Shown piece by piece: positions 38,425 through 50,425 of a stretch of 60,000 bases of DNA. Each line of letters begins with the position of its first letter. Within the stretch, counting starts at the first letter, position 1. Under the pieces are notes generated by a model. The model did no database searches. It was given only the letters and a program-made list of their open reading frames with translations, and had not been told where the DNA came from. Source of the stretch: Glandiceps talaboti (Eukaryota > Hemichordata > Enteropneusta > Spengelidae). Where the stretch lies: contig NC_135567.1 of the NCBI RefSeq assembly GCF_964340395.1, positions 11,204,484 through 11,264,483 on the forward strand, in the 5' to 3' direction. A program made the translations under genes and the position numbers.

Positions 38425-41400
38425 TTGCTTTTCCAAATAACCCTGCGCCAGAAGTCACACAGTACACTTCTTCCAAGTCATGAAAAATAATGTTACAAGG
38501 CTGTTTGTTGTAAATAAGATGTATCAGTCACTTGAGATTGATAACCTGTTGTGCAGGTACCTAAACCTTTCTGTCTGCAATGTTGAACGTGAAGTATTCC
38601 CAAGCAAAAAGCACTGCTCCCGGAGATATATATAACACCGCGTATTTGGAATCTCGTTTCCCCAGACTCCCGTCTGGGTGTTCTCTCAGAAGAGCTCCCA
38701 GTGGTGAGAGTCTGGATAACTGAAGCTAAGCTTACCTGATATAAGGTACATCAGCTGGCACGTGGAACTTTGACCCCGGGTCAAAATCCATAACGAGGTC
38801 ACTTCGTTTTACTGGCGACACAAGTCCCTGGATTGCAGTCCTAAGCAAGTGAACAAAACGTTGCAATGTCTGTCAATAATATGTCATAGTAGCCCTAGAA
38901 ATAGTAAATCAGCAATTGAAAGACTACTACAATATAAACGAATCACTAATGAAAGACGTAACACAAAACCTATTCTCTGCATTGAAAATGCTTCCACACT
39001 CCCTATAATAATTGTTATTAATATTATTATTACAATTTTATTGCAGGATACAGGTGACCTGATGGCCAAACATTCTATATACAAACACAGGTACAATTCA
39101 ATAATACTGACAGATCAAAAGAATTAAGATGTTTGTTATTGTACGTACAAAAAAAATCTATAACATAATAATGCGGCACCATCTCAGATTTAATTAGTAT
39201 TTATGTTCCAACACGAAATCTTCGTTCTGCTGAAAAGCTACTCTTAGTCCAACCACGTGGCAATTTTAATAAATATTATGGCCAGATGCCATTTTCAGTG
39301 TGTAGGTCCACCCACAGAGGGTCTATGGTACATCATATTTTTCCAAACGTGGGACCCCCTAGCTGTATATTTGTAAAGGGATGACTGTTTCACTCTAAGG
39401 GAGCTTTTAATAATTATTAGAGGCTAGGTCACTTTTTTTTCAAATTGTTGTATTTTATGGAAACTGGTGGAGAGTCAAAATTTTTTTTACTCATTCTTTT
39501 TATCAAACTTTGCCTTTTTTGTGATTTTGGCGTGATCCCATCGCTGCCACCAGTTCGAAACCCTACTGCTACAACATCCCACCACTGCTACCGTTGTAAA
39601 GTAATATCTTAACATATCAGTAAAATGCAGTGAATTGATTTTTAGTTGTGGTACGAGGAGAGAAGAAGGTCTCAAAGTAGTAAAAGGGGAAGAGCTTGGC
39701 AGGATATTGATGATAATGTGATGGAAAGGCGGTGTTGACTTGGAGATTCGAACCCAGGACCTCATGACTACTAATCTTGAGCTTTAACAACTACGCCACA
39801 TGGAGGCGATGTTAAAATATTTTTCATTTAAATATGTGAACAGGAAGAGAAAGAAAAATGAAAGACGGCCACGTTTAGCATAACAGACTAGGGAAGGGTC
39901 ACAATTTAAGCCACATAAGGAACTTTTCCCCCGGCCACCCCCTTGTAATTCCTGAAGGGTGCTGAAATTCAGAAAATGTTTTACCTCATTTGCCACCATC
40001 TTTCATTGTAGTTGTGTTCTGTAACATTGCCTGCAAACACCTCCCACCTCCACATATCAACCAATAAACCAAACGGCAGGAATGCTATTTTCTGTAGCGC
40101 CATCGTCATCAGGAAATTCAAATCACTCTCTGGAAAGAGAAAAAACACAATAAAAAAATGAAAATTAGAAAAGTTTGTGTATTGTCTAAGTTTTATTTTT
40201 ATTACTTTTTTGAGAAGTAAGGAACTGTTGTTGCCAACCACATGGTCATCTGAGTCTTGGGCAAGTGTAGAGGAGGCTGGCGTCTGAGTTATTTATCGAA
40301 AAAGCCTAAAGAATTCTCTATAATACTCCATACCCACTGGGAACTCAAAGAGAAAACTCAAGTTTATTGGATTCCACTTGTTTGAAAATGAAAAAAAAAA
40401 AATCTATTATGTACCTTCATCTTCTTCGTAATCTGGCAACAAGCCAACTTTGTTGAGATGTTCAGGAGTTTGTACAGACAAGGACATGACGTCACCAACT
40501 GCTTCATGAAATCCATTATTGGCGCCATCTCGGTACTCAACAGGGAGAGGAGCATATTGGAAATAGTACTGAGTATGTCCCATCTCATGATGTACAGTAA
40601 TAAGATCGTCATGGGCGACACTGGTACACTGTTTAATTCTATGAATAGATAAGTAAGTAAATAACAAACAGACACACTATAAGCTGTTCGAACTTCAAAA
40701 TGCAGTAATTCAAAATCTTCCTGAGGGGAAGTGAGGGGGAGGGGGGTGTTCATGGATTTAGGATCACCATTTTCACGCAAATGTTTAGAGTATCAATATA
40801 CTTTTTGCAATGATATTTTTATTACAAATATTCCAATGATGAGGAAGATCAGTAATGTGTTATGCAAAATTTTGGAGGGTATATTTTATATGCCTCGAAC
40901 TTCTGAAAGCTTCTGCCCCCCCCCCGTAATTTGTGTTAAGTCCCTTAAGGAGGGGGGGGGGGGTGGTATCTTAAAGTCCAATTTTTGCAACGTTCATACA
41001 AACAAAACACATTGTATAGAGATCTCAATTGACGATTTCTAACAAACATAACTGGAATACATAGCTTAAGAGTGAATGCAATAGTGTGAACATCGTTACC
41101 CCAGTAACAATTTAAATATCAAAGCAATAATATCAAATAATCGGGAGTTCATGTAACATAAAAAGTATAGCTAAGAATTTAAATATGAAAACAATAATAA
41201 AAAGAACAAATATCATTCAAGTAACATATAGCTAAGAATTACAGTGGAGGAAAGTTACACCACACAATAAACAATTCTACCTGAAGTCTTTCCTGTTGTA
41301 GAAATCCCAGGCCGACGCATGGCAAACCACCTGTCTTCCATCATCTGGTCGTTCAATCATAGAGTCAGTCCAGAAACTTTCAGGAGATGGAATTAATCCA

Positions 41401-43898
41401 AGGGATACAAAGAATTCCTCGGATAACTCGAACATTTTCAACGCATCATAACCCTGAATTTTAAAATAAATTACAACGGAAGTGACGTCATAGCTGAAAA
41501 CGAGGCTGTTGGTCGCGAACACGTGCGTGCTGTACTGCTTATAGCACGCTACGCACATGTTTCTGGTAGTCACTAAATTATACAATATCTGTTCACGCAT
41601 TTCCTTGTACAGCCCATTGTCAAAATCAAGAGCATTATTTTCCAACTTGACTAAAAATTCAGCTAGTAGGTGTTGAATTTCTAAATCTTGGTCTGAGATG
41701 CAAAAATCGCACATGATCTGACAAATGTCCTGTCTATAATTATAATTTTAATAGTGCTCGTCGAGTAAAAATGATAATAATAAAATATTTATATTCAGGG
41801 TAGCTCAGATTAGTATTACAGTACTAAAGTAGATGAAACACTTCTTTTAATTGAGGCCCTCAAATGGAAAATGAGACAGAACGTACTATTAACTTATATT
41901 AAAGTTTACAAAACATGGACATGAACCAAGTAAGAGATTGTAGAAGTGCATTCGTAAATCACGATAGAGTGGATAAAATCACAAATTGAGAAATATCTTA
42001 ACGAGAAATACAAATGTTTCTAATTATATTTTCTCCCAAATGCAATTTCACAATTTCAACCTGTTGTAATACTTTTGGATACGATCGACACTTTATTTAT
42101 GTGTACATTGTCAGTTTTTTCATTTTATCAAAATCAATGATACGCCTGTTTAGGACATGTTAGCTTCAATAAGCACGGAGAATTTCGACCACTTTTTTTT
42201 TTTCAAAACGCTGGGCAAGATAGGATCATGATAAAATACAGATATAAACAATAATTATCAGTACTTCAACAATCAAATTTAGACATGACACGAACAATCA
42301 TATATTCATTTTAAATTTTGAAATGTTACCTGTTTGACGAGTTCATCTGTGACGTCAACTGAGGGTTTATCAGGGTAGGGCTGTACAAGGTCACTAACGG
42401 CCATCCAGTCCTGTGCCCACATGTTGCCTAGGTAACCAATGAAAATAAACGTGTTTAATATCAGAAGCTTTTCAAAGATTAACTACTGCCTTCCCCAAAA
42501 CAAACAAACAAACAAACAAACAAACAAACAAACAAACAAAATTCCCATAGATATTATAAGAAATATTGAGAATTGGAACGCATGTAATGACTGCACACAA
42601 ACGTCAATGAACTGCAAATTTGACCTTTTACATAAGAATATATATTAATTAATTAATTAATTAATTAATTAATTAATATACTCCTACAGTGTTTCTGAGC
42701 AGAAAGAAGAATCACTTAAATTAATGTTTTCTCAATCCTATCTCTTTTTTGTGATCACATTTCCTTCAGCTTATTTGTCTATATCTGCCTATGCAAATCC
42801 TGAGTTCAGTGGTATTTGGACATTATCGTGTCATGCCTTTGAAAACATTGTCCCACGACTGTGAAATAGTATGTATATATACATACTGATTAAGATATCT
42901 CTTACAGTATCATCCCCTATCTCGTCTGTAAATAGATCGACGTCTTCATTGTTTGTATAGACAATACAATCAACACAACCAACTCAAGAGGCGATATTAC
43001 TTGTAGAGACTATTTATTTACCCTTACTAGGGGATGTCTATCAATTGGATAAAAAAGCGTCAACAGCGCAGTAAGCAGTGATGTATGCCTGATAACACTG
43101 GTGTTCAATACGGTCAAATCCACGAACCTGATCATGAACAGAACGACCTATTACGCTAATGATCAAATGCTACAACGTCACTCTACGGCTGGTAATGTGT
43201 ATTACGTAGTTTCAATAAATCTACATCATGCCATTAAATTAAACCAACTCTGTCAGTGATGAAAACCCACCTAAGATTTGTACTGCGTTATTGATTCCGA
43301 CCTACTACGTCATCAGCGATGTCAGCCTAAAACGTTAGTGATCTCAACTTAAAACATCACTGGTTTTGACTTACAACGTCAGCGTTCTCAACCTAAAACG
43401 TCAGTGATCTAAACTTACAACGTCGCTGATTCCGACAAACTACGTCAGTGATCTCCACCTAATACGTCGGTTATCCCAACTAACCTTATCACTGATTCCG
43501 ACCTACAGTGTTCCTTACCTAAGAGATGTGCTGGGATACCACCATACAGACTGACGTACTTCTCACCATACAGTTCACTAAGTTTACGTCTGACAAAGGC
43601 ATGTAGTTGTAAATACAATGGTTGGACCTCATCCCAGAGTCTCAACATCTCTTCCTCAAAATTATCCATTTCATACCAAGAACGCCAGTATGCACCCATA
43701 TCAGGCTGATCTGAGGGGGTGAAAAAATTATGTTACAGATGCCATGCTTGGTTTATATTATAATAAATAGGGGTTTTAAGTGTGAAAATTGTTGTTGTTG
43801 AAGTTTCCCATTTGTCCATTTTAGTTAATGTCTAAAATAAAGGTGTAATATGGTATTACTTTTCAATGCTCATGGAGGTTATGGTGTAATATCAATGG

Positions 43899-43931
<33 letters not shown>

Positions 43932-46900
43932 CCATAATGGTATTTGCGGTGGTGGGGGTGCTAGTGGTGGTGGTGCTTGTTCTGTGGTTGTTGCTGTAGG
44001 TGGTATTGGATGTTGTTGCTGATTTTTATGTTGCTGTATAGTGGTGCTTATGATGGTGGTGGTGGTGGTTGTTGTTGGTGTTGTTGTTGTTGTTAGTGGT
44101 GGTGGTGGTGGTGGTGGTGGTGGTGGTGATGGTGGTGATGGCAGTGGTGGCAGTTGCAGCGGTGGTAGTAATAGTAGTAGTGGTGGTGGTGGTGGTGGTG
44201 GTGGTGGTGGTGGTGGTAGTGGTGGTGGTGGTGTTGTTGCTGGTGGTGAAGATAAATCTAAAATACCGGGTTTAATTTTACTTTGTATTTATTTTTTTCA
44301 ACAAAATTTATTTTTACATGATATGAATACTTTCTTACCATTTAGTCTAGCTGCTTCGTTGCCAAGTTCTACATATCGTGTATACATAGATTTCATTGCT
44401 GGTCCACACGTGTCTCTCCATCCCGTCCAGGCCCACACTAACTCATTGTAGTCACGGCTCTGTGCCATCACTCCATACAGGTCTGAAAAAATCACCAAGC
44501 AAGTTATTGGAATGATATTACAGTGACTTTCACAATACATGTAGCTTTTCTGTTTGACAGAACTACGCATTAGCTAATATGAAACTGCATATGCCACATT
44601 TCAATAGCAAGATTGCATTTTTGCTACTTTTAGTCTAAATGAAATGGAAAGAAAATATTTATATCTGCATGCAGACATTCAGCCACCAATGACCAAGACA
44701 ATGTACTCAACCTTGCTATATGTAAGTATAGCATGTCAAATTATGTACTCCTCATGATGCACTGCATGAGAGGCTACTTCTTGTGCGGGATAGTTGGAAT
44801 GTCATTTCCCCAGACGCTCCCCCAGCGGCGAGATGCTTGATTAACCGAGAGTAGCTTGGCCGAGATGATACCAGAAATATCCGAACAGAGTCTAAGTAAA
44901 TCCGATGCGAAACGATCGAAAATGTGTATCTTTTTGCGAACATTTAACGAGTACATTTAAATGTACATTGTCATTCATCACTGGCGAGATTACCACTAGG
45001 AATTGCCTTCGCAATCAAAAGATGAGAGTAAGTAATTGATATTGTATTTCTTTACCTGGATCGAGGATGTAACATGCGTTTGGGTCCTTATCACCGGGTT
45101 TGTGACATACTTCACCCGTAGAGTAAATGGTCTCCATGTCTGCTACAATCTGGTTATACTGGAATTTAAACATATATTTTCAAAACACTAGTTTTCAACT
45201 CGAGACTGTAAATATATAGACTTGAATTATTCATGAATTCGCGATTATGCATACAATTTAAAACACAAGTTATGAAATAAGATGAGATGAGGTGAGATGG
45301 GATGGGATGGGATGGGATGGGATGGGATGGGATGACATGGGATGAGATGAGATGAGATGAGATGAGATGAGATTATATTAGATTATATTATATTATATTA
45401 TATTAGATTAGATTATATTAGATTCAAGAAGTGTTACTTCGTTAGTTCTCACATTTGTATCAGCAAACTGACAGGCCGCCAGCTATCATCTACAGCCAGT
45501 CAGTAATTAGGAAAGGTGATACAGAATCAATTAATTAATGGTGAGATGAGATATTTTGGGGTGAATATTCTAAAAATATGATATTTACTTCGTCGAAATC
45601 ATTGTCTGGCAATGCTGCTGTGCCGATGTACGCTAATTTGTCCAGTCTTCGGGCAGTGTCAAAATCAAAACCAGATCGGTCGAAAACCAGTGCGCATGTG
45701 CGGGACTCTTTCTGAAACAACCCTGCTTTCGCCGATTCGTCCAGCTGACAACAAATAGAGATCGATAAATACATTAATAAAAACAACGACAACAACAACA
45801 ACAAAAACAACAACAACAAAAACAACTATAACAAGAAATGTTAGACATTGTGTCTGTATTAACCAATACTTTTAATTCATAGAGGAAATAGTGAAATATC
45901 AATGCTGTCGTTGGTGGCGCTCCTGTCGCCAGCAAAACTCATGACACGATTCCAATCTAATCTCTGAGCTCAAACTGGTAGATCAAAACTAGGAGATATT
46001 TTTTTTTGGAAAATCAACCCATACATGCTACTTTAGGACTAAATGCCAGTACACACACACCCATTATACTGTCAACAATATGCACACGATAAATTTGTGG
46101 GTCGACTTTAGTACCTTGATGACATTTTTAGGCACCCTTTATTGAGTTTTGATATTAAGAAAAACACTGGTGCCAGAATGTCTGCATGGAGTGGCAATAC
46201 ATTGAAATGGTTTATTTCATTTAGACTAAATGTAGCAAAAAATGCGATCGTGCTATTGAAGTGTAGCATATGCAGTTTCTTGTTGGTTTCTGCGTGGTTG
46301 TATCAAACAGAAAAGTTGAACGGTATTGTGAAATTCACTGTAGGTCCTTGCGCGCTATCAATGTATGTATTTTGGTAATTCGTAAACAATAAAAAGTTGT
46401 GCGAGACGTTAAAATCGTCGCGGCCTAGTTGAAACGCTACAGTTACTCTGGTAAACCACAGAATAAATTGTATGTGACCCCATTTGATAGCTACTGAGCC
46501 AGAATATTTACTTTTGGGCAACTCATGAAAAACAATGATAATGTATATCAATAAGAGACACCATATGTTATCATTAATAACACTATATTACCAGATCTCC
46601 ACCTATATTTGATAACGGTCTTTTGATTTGAATAATCCATTAAAATTTGGCGCCTAAAAATATGCAAATTTTCTCATATATTTAAGTATTGCTGTTATAT
46701 AAGATCATTATATATTACGTTTCCCAAATATTTGTCCTCATTCAAAGAAAAATATGAGTGACTTAAGTGGTCTTGTCACTGTGACTCGGTAGACGAAAAC
46801 CTCCAGGTTATGGGTATTTCCCAGATGAATGAAGATTTAAGTTGGAGAATAATGAAGTTACATGATTTATGAAAATAGTCGAGAAAAAACAATGTTGACT

Positions 46901-49900
46901 TCATGTCCTGTCACACATCTCGCGCGTACGACATACTATCTCGCGTGATGTTGAACGACCAGGGTATAAACAATCAAATATTTTGTTCGAACTCGTTCAA
47001 CATGGCCTGAGTATGGTATTATATACAATTTGTTGGTCTTGGTTTTATATGGTGGTTATTCATCAAGAAGTCGACAAACTCTGTGTGATTCAGCCAACTG
47101 GTTCAACAAAAATATGAGTATTTGTTGACACAGTATTATCATCAATGTCAGTTGTCTGAGTGGTACGTTGATAATTAAATTGATAAGATATCGACCTAAA
47201 AATAGCTGTGATGCTATCGTCGTGAATTTCATCGAGTTGACTTCTTTTCTTCTCTCGAGAGCAGCCTTATCTCAAACTGAATTTTCGACTGCAGAGTCGC
47301 AGTCACAGTGACTTCCACAATACCGTGCATTATTTTCTGTTTGATATAACCATGAAAGAAAACCAACAAGAAACGTCATATCCCACACTTCAATAGCAAG
47401 ATCGCATAATAATTTTGCTACATTTAGTCTAAATAAGGTAAACCATTTCAATGTTTTGGAACTCCATGCAGACATTCGGGCGCCAATGTATGCAAAATAT
47501 GGTAAAATAAATTTAATGAAATTGATCAGCACCGTAAAATCAGCGCCCTCAACGTCACTATTTCAAACAGTAACTGTAATACTTATGAATAAAATCTACA
47601 TGTAATTAACATGTACAATGTCTAATTATTACCATTTGAACACTTTTCAATGAATATATTGTTGGTTTATTAAAATGAGGTAGAAAGTAGCACGCCAGTT
47701 TCAGTTCGCGCAGCTTTAAATCAGTCGGAATTTTATCAGAATTTGAATAGTGAGCAGAGGCGCCATCAACGTCGATTTCTTTAGACTCGGGACCATGGTG
47801 ACTGTGGTGAAATTAAAATCCGAGTAATATTGCGACCCGACCTGTTGGTGAAAGTCAACAGAACCCGCTATCCAAATTTTGCTCCATTTGTTTGTTGCAA
47901 TTATCTTAGCGGAGTATTGTTCATACACTTAGCGAGGCTGTCGAGTGGTGTGTACAGGCAATATTCAGACCTGTATGCGAGAGAAATATTTTGTGCGACG
48001 AATATGTGTTCAAAATAGTTATTATACTACACCGTGATCAAGCTATACGCGTGGTAGGGGTTGGGGTCGTCAATGACTATGCTGGGACTGCGCAGCCTTG
48101 GTGCAGAGCCCCAGTTCTCATGATTTTAGATTGAGTTTAAACAAATATACTCCCCCTCCAATTTATACCAACTAGGAGTAACATACATTGCTCTTATCAG
48201 ACCACGATGAGCTCATTGCAGATCAGACTTCCACTGAAAATCCACACCCCTACATTAGACTGACCCGACAATGTATGCCCAGACGGCCAGCACATCCCCG
48301 TATGACGTCAATGCCCCACCCTTGAGAATTTGGGTCGCATCACCTATCTTTCAACCGAACGTTACAAATATTATGTTATGAGCTATATCGTTTACAAAGG
48401 GTGTGGTCGTCAACTTTGATCACTTTGATGAATGGATTTCATCGTACAACTGCCGACAACAGACCGTTGACATGCTAATACAACCGCAGACATCAGACCA
48501 TGAGGACCAGAACCTGTTACAAACAGGGAAAGTAAACAACTGAATTGGATTACTAACACTTGGCACATCATGTTAGAACAACAGAGACTTGTATTACACA
48601 TAATGGTTTGATAAGAACAGTTTTATGGCCTCTTTATGTGTACATGAAATGCCAGTGGAACTGGACATTTGTTTGTGATTGTGAACTATTATGTAAAAAG
48701 GCCATAAAACTGTTCGTAGCAACTGATGGAATGTAATACAAGTCTCTGTACTTCCAACAAGCTATACCAAGTGTTGTTAATCCAATTTATTTGTTTACTG
48801 TCTCTGTTTGTAACGGGTTCTGTTCGCCAATGGTCTGAAGTCGGCGGTTGTATTTTATCATCGTCCTGGTATGCCGTTCATCGGTAAACAGTCATTGTGC
48901 ACTCTGATGACGACAGTTATCGCGACTGCCAGGTTTGTAGTAGAACGGGCAATGCGATAAGAGATGGCACGAACAGATATACGTACAGTCATACCAATTA
49001 TGTGCTGTCGTTGATTTATTTTTCGATTTTTTTTCGATTTTTTAATTATGCCGGATGATTATGAAGCAACAGTATTAATACTATTCTGTAAAGTATGCGC
49101 AACATTTATTTTAGCGAATCGTATCGTCGTCATTTTGTGGCCACCATATTGTACAAAATTTTGGCAAAAGTATTTTTTTGAAGACTATGTTGAAAGCTGT
49201 TTCATATACAAATTGTAACTTGTCTTCGACCAATTTTGTATGTTTACAGAAGTTACATCGTTTCTTTTGGTTAGGTTTGACGCATGTTTTGGGAACAGCA
49301 AAATTAGTTTATACCGCGCATGTTCGTCACATGAGCTGCAAAATGATCAAAACTCATATACCGATTCTCAATATGTAAACAAATACAATATAATTTCAAT
49401 TTTTATCCTTAGTATATCTAAAGTCACATGTACATCTTAATTTCGTTCAATTTTATCATTCGCAAGACATGTTAATAGTCATGCAAATTTTCAAATGTCA
49501 CATCAACCCTTACTTGAGTAAACATACTGTGCAAATTTAGTGATTCGACTTTGACTGTCTTTTTTACAAACTAACCAATTTTTTGTCAAAATTCCTACAT
49601 GTCCAAGTTGGTAAACATTATTCGGGCAAAATTGGTCTAAAAACAACCTGAAATCTACAAAAACGCTGGAACACAAGAACATTTTCCACATAATTTAGGC
49701 GGGAAACTAAAGATAGGAAACTTACCATTTTCTGTTGGTTTTCAGGGGTGATATCAGTGTTGTAGTCCCAAGAAGCCGACACTGAATCGAAAAACACTCT
49801 CTCGGCTTCGGGGTTGTAAGTGTTATTTAGCCAGTCAACAGCTTCACTCTCGTCAACGATGGAACCTACATCTTCGGTGCAATCTATAGCCCCTTGTATA

Positions 49901-49953
49901 CTAGATATGGAAACCAGGAGGCAAAACAACGCGATTAACAGGGAGCGCGCCAT
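36656..49953 (-). CDS. ACE-like peptidase M2 gene C (13 coding exons, complete, 663 aa)
   Basis: Close paralogue of gene B. Exons, 5' to 3': 49953-49726, 45744-45589, 45158-45056, 44482-44339, 43710-43519, 42427-42330, 41453-41281, 40638-40415, 40129-39985, 38840-38736, 38074-37934, 37614-37403, 36726-36656. GT/AG junctions and phases agree; the total is 1992 nt. The signal peptide starts [23 protein letters not shown] is at about residues 382-386, the third zinc ligand Glu at about 410, and GSKFHVP and YIRYF are intact. Exon lengths equal those of gene B except the last two, shorter by 3 and 6 nt. An oddity is ANNGF in place of ANPGF just before the third zinc ligand. The C-terminal exon again gives a hydrophobic tail. 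Probably a cell-surface or secreted peptidyl dipeptidase; its substrate is unknown. Confidence 0.95.
37131..37240 (-). repeat. Repeat family R5, copy 2 (inverted)
   Basis: Reverse complement of 13943-14052 (TTTCTACTGCACTGTGAAA, AATGCTTATCAGTGTTCA). It sits between the last two exons of gene C; a linked block at about 36955 is in direct orientation relative to copy 1. Confidence 0.65.
37720..37930. repeat. (GTAT)n microsatellite abutting gene C exon 10 donor
   Basis: Same position as the 22990-23217 tract of gene B. It ends GTATGCGACTCAC at the 5' splice site of exon 10. Interruptions differ (GTGT in C; GTAC and GCAT in B). Confidence 0.95.
38320..38425. repeat. (CTGT)n microsatellite
   Basis: In gene C intron between exons 10 and 9b. 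Confidence 0.95.
39485..39810 (-). mobile_element. tRNA-derived SINE, minus strand (gene C intron 9)
   Basis: Reading from 39810 down, the head has a pol III A-box-like TGGCGTAGTTGTTAAAG and a B box GGGTTCGAATC about 40 bases later, the spacing of a tRNA. It is followed by a non-tRNA body and an A-rich end near 39490. The head does not fold as a complete tRNA acceptor stem, so I call it a SINE and not a tRNA gene. The matching intron of gene B is short (about 225 bp) and lacks it. Confidence 0.65.
40415..40638 (-). other. Gene C exon 8: catalytic exon with HEMGH and ANNGF variant
   Basis: 224 bp. HEMGH and the downstream HEAVGD are intact. The normally invariant Pro between them is replaced by Asn ([12 protein letters not shown]), where genes A and B have GANPGF. 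Confidence 0.94.
42498..42540. repeat. (CAAA)n microsatellite
   Basis: About 10 CAAA units in gene C intron 5. An (AATT)n run lies at 42643-42677. Confidence 0.93.
43180..43518. repeat. Degenerate ~24-bp tandem array rich in ACGTCA (gene C intron 5)
   Basis: Counterpart of 28080-28556, again running up to the exon 5 donor. Copies include CCTACTACGTCATCAGCGA, CCTAAAACGTCAGTGATC and AACTACGTCAGTGATCTCC. More copies are legible here than in gene B. Confidence 0.75.
43900..44255. repeat. (ATG)n / (GGT)n array, about 355 bp (gene C intron 4)
   Basis: Counterpart of the 925-bp array in gene B intron 4: ATG block first, then GGT/GTT units, without the CGTGCTAGT higher-order unit. Confidence 0.95.
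44515..44690 (+). repeat. Repeat family R7, copy 1
   Basis: Same orientation as 47305-47500. Shared words: CAGTGACTTTCACAATAC, TTTCTGTTTGA, CACATTTCAATAGCAAGATTGC, TTTAGTCTAAATGAA, TGCAGACATTC. Confidence 0.72.
45285..45425. repeat. (GATGG)n-(GATGA)n-(GATTATATTA)n tract
   Basis: Pentanucleotide GGGAT units grade into GATGA and then TATATTAGAT units in gene C intron 2. Confidence 0.93.
46150..46340 (-). repeat. Repeat family R7, copy 2 (inverted)
   Basis: Reverse orientation relative to copies at 44515 and 47305 (GAATGTCTGCATGGAGT, TTTAGACTAAATGTAGC, TTCTTGTTGGTTT, ATACCGTTC-type end). With copy 3 it forms an inverted pair of about 190-bp arms about 1 kb apart. Confidence 0.75.
46735..46840. 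mobile_element. Foldback element M3, diverged copy 2 (gene C intron 1)
   Basis: CATTCAAAGAAAAATATGAGTGAC ... TTGTCACTGTGACTCG ... GGGTATTTCCCAGATGAATG has the same layout as 10487-10605. Confidence 0.45.
47305..47500 (+). repeat. Repeat family R7, copy 3
   Basis: Contains CAGTGACTTCCACAATACCG, TTTTCTGTTTGATATAACCA, CTTCAATAGCAAGATCGCAT, TTTAGTCTAAATAAGG and ATGCAGACATTCGGGCGCCA. In the reverse frame copies 2 and 3 both read RMSAWS-x-x-TLKWF, but the other frames are equally alike, so I do not call it coding. Confidence 0.75.
48425..48875. mobile_element. Long foldback element M5, copy 2 (inserted in gene C intron 1)
   Basis: Left arm ACAACTGCCGAC ... TAACACTTGGCACATCATG ... TTTGATAAGAACAGTTTTAT is inverted in the right arm ATAAAACTGTTCG ... 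AAGTGTTGTTAATCCAA ... GTCGGCGGTTGT. The flanks (TATCGTTTACAAAGGGTGTG before, TCGCGACTG(C/T)C after) match gene B intron 1 at 33478-33630, which has no insert. Confidence 0.85.
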
Positions 49954-50045
49954 GATGTATACCAAAGCCCTCGGTGCCGATTGTCTTTCTGATAACTGTT
50001 CAACAATTTTCGTCATATCATGTGACATCAAACTTTATCAGCTTG
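49954..50045 (-). promoter_or_regulatory. Putative promoter of gene C
   Basis: CTGATAAAGTT (50041-50031, minus strand) followed by CACATGATATGACGA and then TCAGAAAGACAATCGGC; the last parallels TCAGAAAGGAAATCCGAC of gene B. The whole block is conserved with the gene B 5' flank. Confidence 0.4.
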
Positions 50046-50382
50046 TCATTTTATGTATGATATTTCATTCACATTTGATAAATGACATTCCGTTGTACGA
50101 ACTACACTTTGCTTCACCTCTCATCAGTCTATAGTGTTCATTGCGCATGCGTGGAATCCAGCGCATCAAAAAAAAACCCTATTTTTATGTTATCATTGGA
50201 AATAAGCATCCAAAGCTCCAAGCTCGATACAAGGTCAAGTTCAAAGGTCAAGTTCAGTGTGCAGATCTGCCAGTTGTCTGGCAGATCAGAGGTTTGGAAG
50301 ATGTTGATCAAGGTCAATGGTCGTAACCATTATTTGATATGCTAAACTGGGCATGTATCAAAACTGAACATTATTTCTGTGA

Positions 50383-50425
50383 GATTTTCGTTTGTGAGAT
50401 TTTCGTTTGTGAGATTTTCGTTTAT
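50383..50425 (+). repeat. 15-bp tandem repeat, three copies
   Basis: TGTGAGATTTTCGTT occurs three times in a row. The rest of 50150-51725 has no gene or repeat I can support, apart from GAGGGCG motif instances at about 51258 and 51474 and a short (GACTTA)n at 51541-51565. Confidence 0.85.

Noticed and set aside
46142-46378. 78-codon frame similar to one at 47272-47532 on the other strand
   Set aside because: Similarity follows from the inverted R7 repeat copies. Frameshifts and stops break the match, and there is no splice or start context.
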